In this document: positions 24,709-36,299 of the stretch, in pieces
Layout of the letters: the number at the start of each line of letters is the position of its first letter
How positions within the stretch are numbered: the stretch's first letter is position 1
DNA from: Uranotaenia lowii
Taxonomy: Eukaryota > Arthropoda > Insecta > Diptera > Culicidae
Direction of reading: 5' to 3'
DNA length: 64,000 nucleotides
NCBI RefSeq assembly: GCF_029784155.1
Contig: NC_073691.1
Span: 143,500,461 to 143,564,460 of the forward strand
Made by a program: the position numbers and the translations under genes
Notes under the pieces: generated by a model
Databases searched by the model: none
Told to the model about the DNA's origin: nothing
What the model saw: the letters and a program-made list of their open reading frames with translations, nothing else

Positions 24709-26160
24709 CGGAATACTTCGGAAATGAATACGATATCCACTTCGAGAAAGGTCCTTATACCTGCAGCTTTATTCGTGGAGCTCACGGCCAATCAAGACAC
24801 CAACACACGCACAGCGCTCAGTTTCATTAGATTTTTTCACGCTTGCTTCCTGGCGCTTGGCCGTCATTTTTGTCCATCCACTCATATCTTGTGAAAAAAT
24901 AGGGAGAGACGTGAACATGTTTTTTTTTGCTACTAACAGGAATACGGGAGGGATAACCTAAACGGTAACACAGCTTGTTAGCGCAAATTGTGTGCTAGTC
25001 CTGTGCCAATTATGTTTGAATATCCGAATGCCTTAGTTTCAGAAGTTCCTGACTTCCGCCGCATAGGGCCGAGTGAACAATCTTCACTGCTGGCGAATCC
25101 GGAGCCACCGTCTTCACTTGTTGTCAGCCCTGGTTTGCGTATATAGTGCGTATTTCAGCGGCTTGTAACGATGTTACATATACTTGTGAAAGTCTAACAA
25201 AACCTCAAGCGATCCTACAAGCGTTCCCAGTCTCTGAAAATTGCCAAGCTAAGAGACGTCAGGTAGAACTTGGCAGCTAAAATGTGATCAGGTTTGGGTT
25301 CGTCATTAAATGACGAAACCAAAGAGAACGGAAACAAAACGGATTAAACGATGATCCTCGCGGCGCGTCGTATGATGGGTTATGAAGCCCTAGCCAAGAA
25401 GGTCTCGTCCATTTCGAGCTTGACCTGTAAATAAAGTAAAACGTGCTTAAGTAGTGATCAGCATCTCGTGAGTTTACTGAGTCGTGTACCAGGATAAGTG
25501 AGCCTAATAATTTTGTTTTGTTTAGGCTTTTATTACGACAATTAGGTCCAGCTTGTTTTGATAAAACAAGAAAAGAAAAAACAAAAATCAGGTAAACGTT
25601 AATGCCAAAAAGCACTTTACATGATTGTAATGCAATTGTTTTTTTGTTAACTGAAACTCGAAGGATTCCCTTCGAGAAGGGACCTCCCCTTGGAACACGG
25701 ACGACTGAAGTGCGACATCCCTAATTTGAAGGCACTAGAAGTGGTGTCCTTGTCGTGCAACATAGCCGACCGCGAGAAGTCGCGGGTAGCCGGAATTAAA
25801 TCGCGGTGTCGTCGTGACTAAACCCTCCATGTTGGGGTGGTGTTCCAGGAAGTGGTGAATAAAAGTTTCATCGATTCGCCTACTTCACAGCCGTGACACC
25901 AACAGTAACTAAAGCGGTGTAACATCGGCTACGAATGAACTCACCTACCTGTTACCGATGCCGGGCACCGGTGTCGCTCACTTATTAGCAGTTAGCACGT
26001 GGAATCTTGGAACCTGGGAAGAACAACAACAAGCATGCGCATGCCAACGGAAAACTGTAAGGTTAGATAGTAAAAAGCACCAATGTAAATACTAACACCC
26101 TCCCCAAAAGTTTTTAAAAGTAATTAAAGGCCGAACCAATATTGTATACACAGAAATCTG
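24709..26160 (+). other. RTE-type LINE 5' debris and unassigned sequence
   Basis: Near 25990-26040 the plus strand reads ...LAVSTWNLGTWEEQ, the usual start of a LINE apurinic-type endonuclease domain (consensus around GTWN), after a GC-richer leader (25660-25980). The endonuclease then breaks off within about 25 codons. The stretch 24709-25650 has no recognisable coding. Confidence 0.45.
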
Positions 26161-26479
26161 CTTGTTGTGGTCATTTGGAGTGCCGAGGTTTTCTTGGCCG
26201 GTTATTCGATTTCGTTTTAGTATAGGCTCTGGTGAGGAAAACCTTCAAAGGACACCTCATCACCCTTTGATTGTTGAAGATTTTGCTTTGGATTGTCGTT
26301 TGGTTCGGGTTACTTCGGTTTTCGACCAGAGCACATTTTTCCGGTCGGGACTCGCCCTGAGGTCTCTTAGCTGGGTACGGGTTTTCTACAGGGACAAATT
26401 GCGACACCACGGTACTTTCGAGTACCTGGCGCGGGTATGAAGTGGTGGTTCGCTTAAGGGATTGCCTCCTATTACCTTC
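26161..26479. other. No gene recognised
   Basis: Overlapping open frames on both strands (26162-26440 plus; 26171-26410 minus) have no motif. A run of nine C residues at about 26480 marks the edge of the next LINE relic. Confidence 0.4.
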
Positions 26480-27170
26480 CCCCCCCCGTTACAGGCTACA
26501 CTACGCTGCCACTTGCTTCTAGGCCACTCTCTTTTTTATGAGTTCTGGATTCCAGTCAAGCACCTCTCTGTTAAAGTCATTTTCATCTCTTGGCAGCGTG
26601 TGTCCTATTCATCTCCACTTACGTTCCGGAATCTCAATGTTTTGCGCCTATAGATGACACCGGCGATGTAGTTCCACGTTTGAGATCCAGTTGGCAAGCC
26701 ACCAAGCACGGATTCACAAATACTTTTAGTTTCCTCATCGTTACTAAATATGTGCACCAAGCTTCGCACCCGTACTACAGTACGGATTTTACATCCAAGT
26801 TGAAGATTGGAATTTTCGTTTGTAGATGTTTCGAAGACTCGCAATCACCTGACTGCCAAGATACTGGAAGCACTCCACTTTCTCAACTTGATGCCTATCT
26901 AGCACGAAATTAATTCCCTACGATGACTTTGATACCTGCTGCCTTGAAGTTTTATGTGAGGTCATCGAGTTGCTCTGCAAAATCGGTTGTCTTTGGGCGA
27001 GCAAAACAATATCGTCAGCCAGGTCAAGGTCCTTCAGATGCTCTATTGTTAAAGGACTCCACGACTATCCTTGGTTTGGTCTACAGTCAGACAATCCAGT
27101 CAAGATTTCATCCATTATGAGTAGTTATATGAGGAATCGAAAATCTATAAAACTCTAATTTACCGTCCTA
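26480..27170 (-). pseudogene. LINE reverse transcriptase relic, related to the copy at 59322
   Basis: The reverse strand reads HLKDLDLADDIVLLAQR, an RT motif C (ADD) region, at about 26990-27045, then KVECFQYLGS, then a C-terminal region that aligns base by base with 59370-59760 (for example AAAATCCGTACTGTAGTACG against AAATCCGTATTGCTGTACG). Frameshifts and stops occur throughout. The 3' end is near 26480. It is an older relative of the young truncated copy at 59322-59884. The clade is probably RTE- or Nimb-like; I cannot settle it by eye. Confidence 0.75.
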
Positions 27171-27596
27171 ATGACCTTCATCGAATGTGTGACACACGTA
27201 CACCCTCGTCTTGAGATGCTTTTTAGTATGATAGACGCAAGAATATTCTATGTAGTCAAGATTTCGAATGCTTCTTTTGCCTTGGAAATAAAATGAGGTT
27301 AATAGAACGGAAAACCATTATTTGTTTGGTTTTTTATTATCATAGAAGGATGCATTTTAATGACTTTCTTTTTGTTTTTATCATTCCAGGTAAGCATTGA
27401 CGTCAACCTCTGAGAAAAGGATCAGGAGCTTAAATAGAGCAAGTATTAAAAAACAGAATATTTTGTAATCAATTTTCGACTTTCTCAGAAAGTAAAGTTT
27501 TCCTGCCTAACCATCTCTTTCTATACGTTCTTCCTCTATCTTGATCCACATTAGATCACTGATTTTAAGGTTGATCTCGTCGAGTATTCCACACAT
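27171..27596. other. No gene recognised
   Basis: Possibly the upstream continuation of the reverse-strand LINE relic, but no motif is readable. Confidence 0.35.
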
Positions 27597-27826
27597 CTCG
27601 CGCGAGCTTTCATTACGTCGTAGGAAACAAAATGTAAACAGTTTGTTTCGAGAAAAAAAATTAAAAACTGAAATATGCTAGTCGCAACTTCTTTCCATTC
27701 AGAATATTTGTAGCCTGGACAACATATATGTGAAATAAAAATTCTAAAGTAGTTTTGATAACTTTTGCAGCAGTTTTCTGTGAATTCTTAAGATGTTTCA
27801 TACGACGTAACGAAAGCTCACGCTAG
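27597..27826. mobile_element. 230-bp MITE with CTCGCGCGAGC / CTAGCGTGAGC ends
   Basis: The left end CTCGCGCGAGCTTTCATTAC and the complement of the right end CTAGCGTGAGCTTTCGTTAC continue into GTCGTA(G/T)GAAACA, about 31 bp inverted. No clear flanking duplication. The first nine bases resemble the start of the TIR element at 19031. Confidence 0.65.
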
Positions 27827-27879
27827 AAATATCCAAGGTCATGCTCATCTTGGTTATACATGGCATTCTCAGTGTTCTG

Positions 27880-28683
27880 AGGAATAAGTTTTATGTGCAT
27901 TGACTTGCTTGGGACAGTGCGACTTGAAGTGTCTTCATTCTTCATTCTTCATTCTTCACCTCGATGTTGGCTTGATGTAGTGCTGGTGTTTTGGAGGAGC
28001 TCTGAATCAAGAAACAACCCCTTGATGTTAACGATTGACCCTGAGCTCAACTCCTCTGACGGCAGAACGGCCAGCTCATCCTGGATGTGGCTATAACCTG
28101 GCGGTATTGCTAGCAGCAACGAGTGGATCTTCTCGCCTCTACTCAGGTTCGTTCTCATCCAGTCCATCTCCCGTATGATGAGATCGTTCTCATAAAAGAG
28201 TGACAACAGTGAGTCAAACCTCTTCATAGGGAGATTTATGAGTCGCCCTCGCATTGCGATGACTGCACTCGCACCATTTACAAGCTATGAGTCGCAGAGA
28301 ATTTCCAAGGCGTCTTTGAAAAAATTGACCTCAACAAATTTGTTCAGGACATCGTTGTTGATGGCCCTCACTAGCTCGTCCATCGCATCGACCTCCTGTT
28401 CTATCTGCCTGTGGAACTTGGTGGCTTCCTTCTCAATATTCTCCAACGGCTACGAGTCCACCTCCTCCATCGGAATCTGGACCAGCCTGGCCTTTAGCTA
28501 CAGCATGACGTCCCTCAAGGCACCTTCGAACGCAGTTCCTTCGAGAACCCAAATCATGTGTGAGGTAGCGCCAAACCAGCTTCGGCCTAAGGTAGCTGTT
28601 GGCCTCTTAGCGTTGGTCGACCACCAGTTCCGCCTACTGAGATGCACCCTTTGAACTTCGGGTTTGACATCGCAATCCAAAAA
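27880..28683 (-). pseudogene. Ty1/copia-type gag remnant
   Basis: Gag of copia-type LTR retrotransposons packages element RNA. The minus strand has one frame interrupted by stops near 28495-28497, 28447 and 28284. It reads FHRQIEQEVDAMDELVRAIN, MRGRLINLPMKRFDSLLSLF, REMDWMRTNLSRGEKIHSLL and LLAIPPGYSHIQDEL, the pattern of the gag-UBN2 domain (alpha-helical, with 'LL.LP..Y' near its end). A later RHFKSHCPK is the tail of a CCHC zinc knuckle. No LTR or pol is next to it. Confidence 0.7.
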
Positions 28684-28969
28684 TCAGTAGAGATTACGAA
28701 ATACCTACTACAAACAGTCAAAGCCAGTCAACCAATGGGTTCATAACCTGTATTGACATTATATAAAACGGACTACTATTTGTATTGGATCACTTCCATC
28801 TGTACCGTTGAGCCGTCAACACGTACGCCGGAGCATCGTATCGTTGCTGTGTACCTGCAGGAACATTTTACATTATTTATTTTTTCCTTACCTGTATTTC
28901 AATCAGCACTTTTCAGTGCTAAAATTATTTTCATTTTCTTTTATTCATATTTTCTCTTTTCTTTCCAGC

Positions 28970-30405
28970 ATGGGGAAATCTTCGGCCGGCTCAAGGGCCG
29001 GAAGAAAACGGATTGCTGAACCTAATCCAGGGCCATCTGCCAAAAAAGTTGAAATTTCCAATTCATTCGATGTCCTTCATAACATCGGTGATGAGGAAAT
29101 ATTCATATTTAATTCTGATAAGAGTACTAAGAAACCTTCTTCTTCTTCTTATACTCTTAAAAACGAAAAGATTCCACCAATTACGGTCACGATTCCTGAC
29201 TTCAATGCCTTTCGAAAAGAAATCGTCACTTCCGTCAAGGATGTGAAGATTTCTTTTCAGATCGGTCGAAGGGGAACTGCTCGTATATTGGCGGAATCTT
29301 TTAATGATTTTCAAAAGGTTTTAAATTATTTGAATAATAAAAAACACCAATTTTTTACGTACGACACTAGAAGTGATCGTCCATTTAAAGTTGTACTTCG
29401 TGGTCTCACTGGCGATCAGACACCGGATGAGATCACAGCTGAATTAAATTCTTTGTTAGGTTTTTCTCCAATTCAAGTAATTCAAATGAGGAAAAGAACC
29501 AACACGAATAATACCAGTAGTGTTGGTTTTGCTCCTGAGCTTTATTTGATCCATTTTAAAAAGGATCAAGTTAATAATTTGCAAATTCTTGAAAAGGCTC
29601 GTCTTATGTTTCATTGTCGAGTCAAATTCGAACCTTTTCGTAAATCTTCTACCAATTTTCTTCAAAATATTACGCAATGTCGTCGTTGTCAAGCTTTTTG
29701 TCATGACACTAAAAATTGTAGAATGAATGCCAGATGCATGTTTTGCGGCTCATTCGATCATGAAAAATCTAAATGCCTTTTTGGTGGTGATAAGCCAAAA
29801 ACAGAATTTTTTAAGTGTGCGAATTGCGCAGGTAATCATTCCTCGAATTCTCTAGACTGTCCCGTAAGGGGCAAAAATTGTTGCTTCTAGGAAAAATCCC
29901 AAAGTTTCCAGATAAGTTTCTTCTCCGCCTTCCTCTTTTTCGTCTTCACACGTCAGACCGGCAAACAACCTGCCTGTTCGCGGTCAGCCTCGGCCTACAT
30001 TGGAATCACGGCTGGGTAATACCCGAAGTGATTTTAATGTTACCTGGGCTGATTCTGCGCCACAGCCTCGTTGTTTATCGTTCTCAGAGGTGGTTGAAAA
30101 TGGGTTGCCTTCTTCAGGTTTAACTAATAAAAATGGGAAAAAAACCAAGTCTCAACGTTCATGCGAAGGCTTGGGAAAATCCCCGAAATTCAAATACTTT
30201 CTCTTCACCTTCCTTTTCTGATCCTAACAATTTTGTTGATTTGGGTGAGATTACTGAGGAAAAATTAAAATTTTTGCATCAAAATTTAATGGAAATGATG
30301 CAACTTATGTTGAAAGCAAATTCAATGTTTGAAGCTTTCCAAACTTCTTTTAATTATGCTAACAAAATTATTATGACTTTGCGATTCCCTCATGGATCCA
30401 AATAG
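28970..30405 (+). pseudogene. Jockey LINE ORF1 (gag-like RNA-binding protein), frameshifted
   Basis: ORF1 proteins coat LINE RNA. The chosen ATG at 28970 (MGKSSAGSRAGRKR) is the first in the transcript with a basic start usual for gag-like proteins; the frame is open upstream but without clear support. The C-terminal half of the intact part has three zinc knuckles: CRRCQAFCHDTKNC, CMFCGSFDHEKSKC (both CX2CX4HX4C) and CANCAGNHSSNSLDC. The frame stops at 29888-29890, apparently because of one extra A in the A-run at 29873-29877. The second frame has TAA at 29913-29915, and a further shift near 30170-30180 leads to a tail (NFVDLGEITEEKLKFLHQNL...) that ends at 30403-30405, overlapping the ORF2 start by 14 bases. 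Confidence 0.85.
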
Positions 30406-33049
30406 ATGTTTAAATATTATGAATTGGAACGCTAGATCTTTGCTGGCTAACCAAGATGAATTCTTTTTATTTTTGAAAACTCAAAACATACATATTGCTG
30501 CCATCACTGAAACTTTTTTAAAGCCAGACAATAACTTGAAAAGCAATGCTTTCTTTAAAATTTTACGAAATGATCGACTTGATCGACAAGGTGGGGGTGT
30601 AGCTATTGTCATCAATAGTCGTCTCAAATTTAGACTTCTTCCTTCTTTCAATACAAAAGTCTTAGAAACAATTGGAATTGAATTAGAAACTTCTATGGGG
30701 AAAATTATAATTGTTGCCGCATATTTGCCTTTCCAATGCAGCGGTGAACAGAAAAATTTTTTAAAGGGAGATTTACAAAAACTCACCAGAAATAAATCTA
30801 AATTTTTTATTATTGGTGACTTTAATGCAAAACACCGATCTTGGAATAATATTTCACCAAATTCAAATGGGAATATTTTATTTAACGACTGCTCTGCAGG
30901 TTATTATACTGTTGAATATCCTAATGGGCATACTTGTTTTTCTTCAATTAGAAATCCCTCCACAATTGATTTGGTTCTAACGGATTTAGGCGAGCATTGC
31001 AGTCAATTAGTTACTCATGCGGACCTCGATTCAGACCACCTTCCAGTAACATTTTTTTTATCCCAAAGTCCCATTGAAAACCCTTTAAAATCAACTTTTA
31101 ACTTTCAAAAGGCTAACTGGGAGCGATATATGGATTTTATTGAACGTAATTTAGATGTAAACGTTCCACTGAATTCAAAAGAAGATATTGATTTGGCTGT
31201 AGAAAATTTGACAACTTCAATAGCCAATGCTAAAGCCGCTTCAATACCCAAAGTTAAACATAAATTTAATCAACCTTTAATTGATGATGATCTTCAGTTT
31301 TTGATACGACTGAAAAACATTCGTCGACGCCAATATCAACGTACTAGGGATCCTTATTTGAAATTAATTTATTGCGACCTTCAAAAAGAGATCAAAAGTC
31401 GTTTAAATTTCATTCGTAATGAAAATTTTGCTAAAGCAGTAGAGGACATAAAACCCTACTCAAAGCCATTTTGGAAATTAACTAAAATTCTGAAAAAGCC
31501 CCAGAAGCCAATTCCTACTTTGAAAGACGGGGATAAACTTCTTTTAACGAATGCAGAAAAAGCTCAAAAATTAGCCCAACAATTTGAGTCTGCTCATGAT
31601 TTTAATTTAAACGTTGTAAGTCCAATTGATGCTCAAATTTCCCTTGAATTTGATGATATTCTATCTAAACAAAATGTATTTGAAAGTTCTTATGAGACAA
31701 ATATTGATGAACTTAAATTTATTTGCAAAAAATTTAAAAATATGAAAGCCCCAGGGGAAGATGGGATTTTCTACATTCTTATTAAAAAGTTGCCTGAAAG
31801 CACTTTTAATTTTTTAGTTAAAATCTTCAATAAATGTTTTCACTTGGCTTATTTTCCAAATAAATGGAAAAATGCCAAAGTAACTCCAATTTTAAAACCT
31901 GGAAAAAGTGCTTCAGAGCCTTCAAGTTATCGACCAATTAGTTTGCTTCCTTCTTTAAGTAAACTATTTGAGAGAGTTATTTTGAATAGAATGATGATTC
32001 ACATTAATCAGAATTCTATTTTCCCTGATGAACAATTTGGTTTTCGTCATGGACATTCTACTACACATCAACTTTTGAGTGTAACTAATATGATTAACGC
32101 TAGCAAATCTGAGGGTTATTCAACTGGTGTTGCTCTTCTTGATATTGAAAAAGCTTTTGACAGTGTTTGGCACAAAGGTTTAGTAGCTAAATTAGCTCGA
32201 TTTGATTTTCCTGTATATCTCACCAAAATTATTCAAAATTATTTGACTAGCCGAACTTTGCAAGTAAGCTATCAAAATTCATGCTCTGAAAGGATACCCA
32301 TTAGAGCTGGTGTCCCTCAGGGTAGTATACTTGGGCCTATTTTATACAATATTTTTACTTCTGATCTTCCTGATGTCCCAGAAGGAAAAGGTAGAAGATT
32401 ATTTGCTGACGATACTTTGCTTTCAGCCAAAGGTCGAAATTTACGGGTGGTACGCAGTAGATTGCAACAAAATTTAAATTCCTTTTTGAATTACTTGAAA
32501 ATGTGGAAAATTTCTCCTAACGCTTCCAAAACTCAACTTATTTTATTTCCCCATAAGCCAAGAGCAAATTTTTTAAAACCTAATGAAAATCATTCCATAA
32601 CTTTTAATGAGGTTTCTTTAGAATGGTCTGATCACGTGAAGTACTTGGGACTCACACTTGATCGGAATCTTTCTTTTAAGAATCACATTGAAGATATTCA
32701 ATCTAAATGTAATAAATACACTAAATCTCTTTATTCTCTCATCAACAGGAAATCCCGACTTTGCCTGAAGAATAAGATGCTTATTTACAAGCAAGTCTTC
32801 CGACCAGCGATAATGTATGCAGTTCCGATTTGGTCTAGCTGCTGCGCGACGAGGAAGAAAGCCATCCAGAGGATTCAGAACAAGGTTCTGAAAATGATTT
32901 TGCGGCTTCCACCTTGGCACAGCACCGAAGATCTTCACCGGATTGCAGGCATTGAATCGATCGAAGAGATGGCCAACAAAATCATCTCCAACTTCAGAGG
33001 CAAATCGATGCAGTCTTCCATCGCAGAGATTCGTTCTCTCTATAATTAG
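30392..33049 (+). CDS. Jockey LINE ORF2: endonuclease-reverse transcriptase (885 aa, intact)
   Basis: It nicks the target DNA and primes cDNA synthesis from the element's RNA. An apurinic-type endonuclease occupies about residues 7-230: NWNARSL (N11), ITET (E40), GDFNAKH (D143) and SDHLPV (D215, H216) are the metal-binding and catalytic positions. Reverse transcriptase, about 440-740: APGEDGI; YRPISLLPSLSKLFERVI; DEQFGFRHGHSTTHQL; LLDIEKAFDSVWH (motif A, D584); AGVPQGSILGPILYNI; LFADDT (motif C, D673-D674); KYLGLTLD. A C-terminal region WHSTEDLHRIAGIESI follows, usual for Jockey. No stop or frameshift occurs across 885 codons, normal length for the clade. The start overlaps ORF1 by 14 bases, which suggests coupled or reinitiated translation. 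Confidence 0.93.
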   Translation: MDPNRCLNIMNWNARSLLANQDEFFLFLKTQNIHIAAITETFLKPDNNLKSNAFFKILRNDRLDRQGGGVAIVINSRLKFRLLPSFNTKVLETIGIELETSMGKIIIVAAYLPFQCSGEQKNFLKGDLQKLTRNKSKFFIIGDFNAKHRSWNNISPNSNGNILFNDCSAGYYTVEYPNGHTCFSSIRNPSTIDLVLTDLGEHCSQLVTHADLDSDHLPVTFFLSQSPIENPLKSTFNFQKANWERYMDFIERNLDVNVPLNSKEDIDLAVENLTTSIANAKAASIPKVKHKFNQPLIDDDLQFLIRLKNIRRRQYQRTRDPYLKLIYCDLQKEIKSRLNFIRNENFAKAVEDIKPYSKPFWKLTKILKKPQKPIPTLKDGDKLLLTNAEKAQKLAQQFESAHDFNLNVVSPIDAQISLEFDDILSKQNVFESSYETNIDELKFICKKFKNMKAPGEDGIFYILIKKLPESTFNFLVKIFNKCFHLAYFPNKWKNAKVTPILKPGKSASEPSSYRPISLLPSLSKLFERVILNRMMIHINQNSIFPDEQFGFRHGHSTTHQLLSVTNMINASKSEGYSTGVALLDIEKAFDSVWHKGLVAKLARFDFPVYLTKIIQNYLTSRTLQVSYQNSCSERIPIRAGVPQGSILGPILYNIFTSDLPDVPEGKGRRLFADDTLLSAKGRNLRVVRSRLQQNLNSFLNYLKMWKISPNASKTQLILFPHKPRANFLKPNENHSITFNEVSLEWSDHVKYLGLTLDRNLSFKNHIEDIQSKCNKYTKSLYSLINRKSRLCLKNKMLIYKQVFRPAIMYAVPIWSSCCATRKKAIQRIQNKVLKMILRLPPWHSTEDLHRIAGIESIEEMANKIISNFRGKSMQSSIAEIRSLYN

Positions 33050-33308
33050 TTTTAATTTAGGATAGTTTTAGTTTTTAGTAGTAAGTTTAAAATATTTTTT
33101 GACATTACAGGATGTTCTCCTACATAAAAATACTTGATTGCACTCAGCAAAATTAATTCAAATAAATAAATATAGTGATTAATAAACTATAGGGCTCTGG
33201 ACAGTTCATCATTGAACTGAACACCTAATTTAATGTAATAATGTAATATAAATGTAATGATGAATTGGTACAAATAAAGACATATTTAAAAAAAAAATTT
33301 GTATTGGA

Positions 33309-36211
33309 AAACTATTATAAGTAATCATATTTAAACTATCAAGTTACGTAAAAAGGTGAGGTTACAATAGTGATTGATTGTGGCATTTTGGCAAAACTTC
33401 CGTAATGATTTCCTATCTGTTCGACTGGCATCAATTCCAGTGAAAACTACGAATTCACTTTTCATCGATTCTAGAGCAATAGCGAATTGACGTTCTCTCT
33501 CACTTGCGTCTCTGTTTTTGTCTACATTTGACACGCGGTTCGTTAGTCCGGAATAATCACCTCGGAGTAAACATCTTCGATGTTTGTAAGTAATGATACC
33601 TCTTATTACAAAAGCTGCATCTTCTGAGATGGTCCTGTATACCTTGGTTGATCAGAGGACTATTTAAAGTTTCACTTCTTCATTCAGATGCCTACCTTTC
33701 GCAGCTTCTTACACCTCGATTGTTTCCCTGTGATTATGCTACTACTACATGTACGACTGCGTGTAGCTTTATCGTGAACACCTAATTATTTGTGGCATTC
33801 CAGATAACAGAATTTCTGTCCCAGTAGAATACTCTTTGTTTGGACTATACGTCATTGCCCGGTTTCATTCCACCAAGTTGATAATTTGTGACTTGATTAT
33901 ATGTGACTCTTTGATGCACTACTTTTCACCGGAAAAATTCTGTACCATCACTTTTAACTCTGAGTTTAGAACTGAATCTGAACCTGAGGCCTCATTCAGA
34001 GCGCTGAAATTCTTAAGGCTATTCGAGAAACCACACTTTGCATAAAAATGTAAAAGTAAACATACCATTTACTACATCCAGGCTTTTTTTTCCGAATTTC
34101 AAACATGAAACTAAAGTTACATCTGCCAGGACCGCATTTCCGGTCATCGAAGCTCGTAAACCAGTGCCAATCCAATCCTTTTCGGCATTCATCTTTACAA
34201 AAAAAGGCCATCTCAAGACGTGGCCCATTCATTGCATTGCCTTGCGCAAACCTACCGTCCGATATGATAGCGTCCGCTCTGTACTCAACAAATAAACCGA
34301 GAACCGTTTGGCAGCAACATAGCAAGACTAAATGCCGAGAATCGAATCCCGGCACCAAGGACGATGACAATGACACCACCAGGGGACAAAAAAATCTCTT
34401 CCGCCCGGCAAAACAGAAAACTAATTGTCGTGTTCAAAGATTGTACACAACCGTTTCAAGAACACACACATATACAGACTGGTTTAGAGACACACAACAA
34501 ACGAGAATGTACAAACAATCGTATACAAACAACCGAAGCCGGAACCGGAAGCTGGCGAAAATAAAATGCGGGTCCACTGACAAGAGCAATTTTTGGTTCG
34601 GGATTCTGTTGTATGTGTGTTTGCCATTTATATTTATATTTGTTGAACATGTACGTACAGACTCCGATGTGCTCCGAACAAACCGAGTGGATCCGGTCAA
34701 CGTTTTATTTAAGCTTTTTCTTTTTTGCTTTCCCGGTAAGCCCGGTCGCATAAATAACAATGCTCTCGAAACATTATCGAAAGCCTGCTGAATTTATGGC
34801 CCAGCTGATTGCCATTTGTATGGAGGGCATAGGCAGGAAACAGTAACGCTCGATCAAATGTTAGATGATACTCCTTGTAATTTCCTCCAAATGAAATGAT
34901 TATAAAGGTAAAAAAATATCGATTTAGAAGAGATAAGCAAACTTTGCTGACAAAATCTGTTCAATGAAAAATTCTCGAATTTCTGATATCTTAAAGGCCG
35001 GAGCTGTTCAACTCCTTCTCAGCTTTTGCCCCGAGTGTGGGGCCCAGGATAAAAAGAAACCCACAACAAGACCATTCTCCAGTCAATTCGCATGTACTCA
35101 GGTCCAAATCCTGACAGGCGCTCCCCCAGCACTATAATGGATGGGGTGGATCCAGAGAGATTTTTCAACCACTTGCCAGTTTCGTAACGGGCACGCACCC
35201 AAACCATTTATATTTCTGTTGGCTTCCTAGAAGATGGGAAAAACGGGTTCACTTATTTGCTATGGAAAGAAATAATAAATTCGAGAGGAAGCAAAAAAAA
35301 AAAATACTACCGAATCTCAATTGGAACACCAGAATATAAAAAAAACCAAAGGAAGACAATCCAGTACAACAGAGGACCAGTGCGATGAATCGAGGACACA
35401 ACACCCCAGACCGACAGTTTTCTTGTTTGCTTGCCATTTTTTCTCCGACAACGGCCCCTCTTCCCTCGCTCTATCACTCTGTAACTACTTTGCGGCATTG
35501 ATTTCAATTTAAGTTCGAAACCATTGACCGGAAAGTGAAGTTTGAAGAATGGCGCTCGGCAAATCCTGCCGCTTTGCTTCTGGAGCCCTTTTTCCATCGT
35601 GAAGGCTTTCGAAAAAAAAAGAAAAAATCGGTGTGGAGCTCGAAGGGTTTGGAGATTTTTTGTTGTTGCAATGTTTGCCCCCCTCTCTCTTTCAATAGAG
35701 CCGGCATCTCACAACCGGAACCGGAAGGCTACTGGTTCAGGTTCCGTTGCCACTGGGAAGCTGTAAGTAACGGTGTTTTTACTATATTGGTGTTTATTTT
35801 ATTTATGATTTTTCTTTATGGGCATGTTAGGCTGCCAAAAAATCCTTACTGGAGATGCAAAGATGCATAATTTGAAACTGGTAAAAAATAATGAAGTTAT
35901 AAACTACCTTGTATCAGCAACCGGACACTCAAATGTAGTCGCATGGAAGCCAAGAATCATGAAAATGTATAAAGTCATATTTATTCTGTAATTTCTTCAA
36001 ACTAAAATTACTCTTCCTCTAGGGAATAATTTCTGCAAAAATGTGGTTAAGTTTAAAACGAATACAAACACATACAGGATCTCAATGAAACGTGATGTTT
36101 TCTCGAAGAGATTCCTTTTTTCTTAACTCTAAGCGTACATCTTTCGAGGATATGATGGCTAGCATTTTACAAATGCTAAAACCACCAACCTATGGAAAGT
36201 GTATTATGTAT
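33309..36211. other. No gene recognised
   Basis: The sequence is less repetitive than elsewhere. Open frames up to 228 codons (34105-34791) and 127 codons (33996-34379, reverse) overlap one another and lack motifs. A GTAAGT-like sequence after a GC-richer stretch near 35760 could be a splice donor, but no exon is convincing. This is the best candidate in the left-centre of the window for single-copy host DNA. Confidence 0.4.
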
Positions 36212-36280
36212 GCCGTGACCGGGATTCGATCTCATGCTCGCTGACTTAGAAGACTTGAAGGCTACCCTCTACGCCACGGC
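36212..36280 (-). mobile_element. tRNA-derived SINE head
   Basis: On the reverse strand the A-box-like GTGGCGTAGAGGG (complement at 36265-36277) and B-box GATCGAATCCC (complement at 36221-36231) are about 33 bases apart. GCCGTGG and TCACGGC can pair as a 7-bp acceptor stem. The T-stem is imperfect, so it is a Pol III-promoter relic rather than a tRNA gene. The body probably extends toward about 36060, but the tail is not distinct. Confidence 0.6.
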
Positions 36281-36299
36281 TGCGGCATTTGAACAATAT

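Larger units (their letters stand above)
28790..33297 (+). mobile_element. Full-length Jockey-clade LINE with 11-bp duplication
   Basis: The element is flanked by TTTGTATTGGA at 28779-28789 and 33298-33308 (exact). It has a short 5' leader (28790-28969) that must contain the internal Pol II promoter usual for this clade, ORF1 (gag-like, zinc knuckles), ORF2 (endonuclease and reverse transcriptase), a ~250-bp 3' untranslated region, AATAAA at about 33273 and a terminal A-run. The two-ORF structure with a 14-bp overlap and the A tail fit Jockey elements such as Juan of mosquitoes. An exact duplication and an open ORF2 indicate recent insertion. Confidence 0.93.

Noticed and set aside
34105..34791. 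228-codon open frame as a host gene
   Set aside because: No motif, it overlaps other frames on both strands, and its composition does not differ from its surroundings; not supported.
36212..36280. Functional tRNA gene on the reverse strand
   Set aside because: The A and B boxes are present but the T-stem mispairs; SINE head is the better reading.
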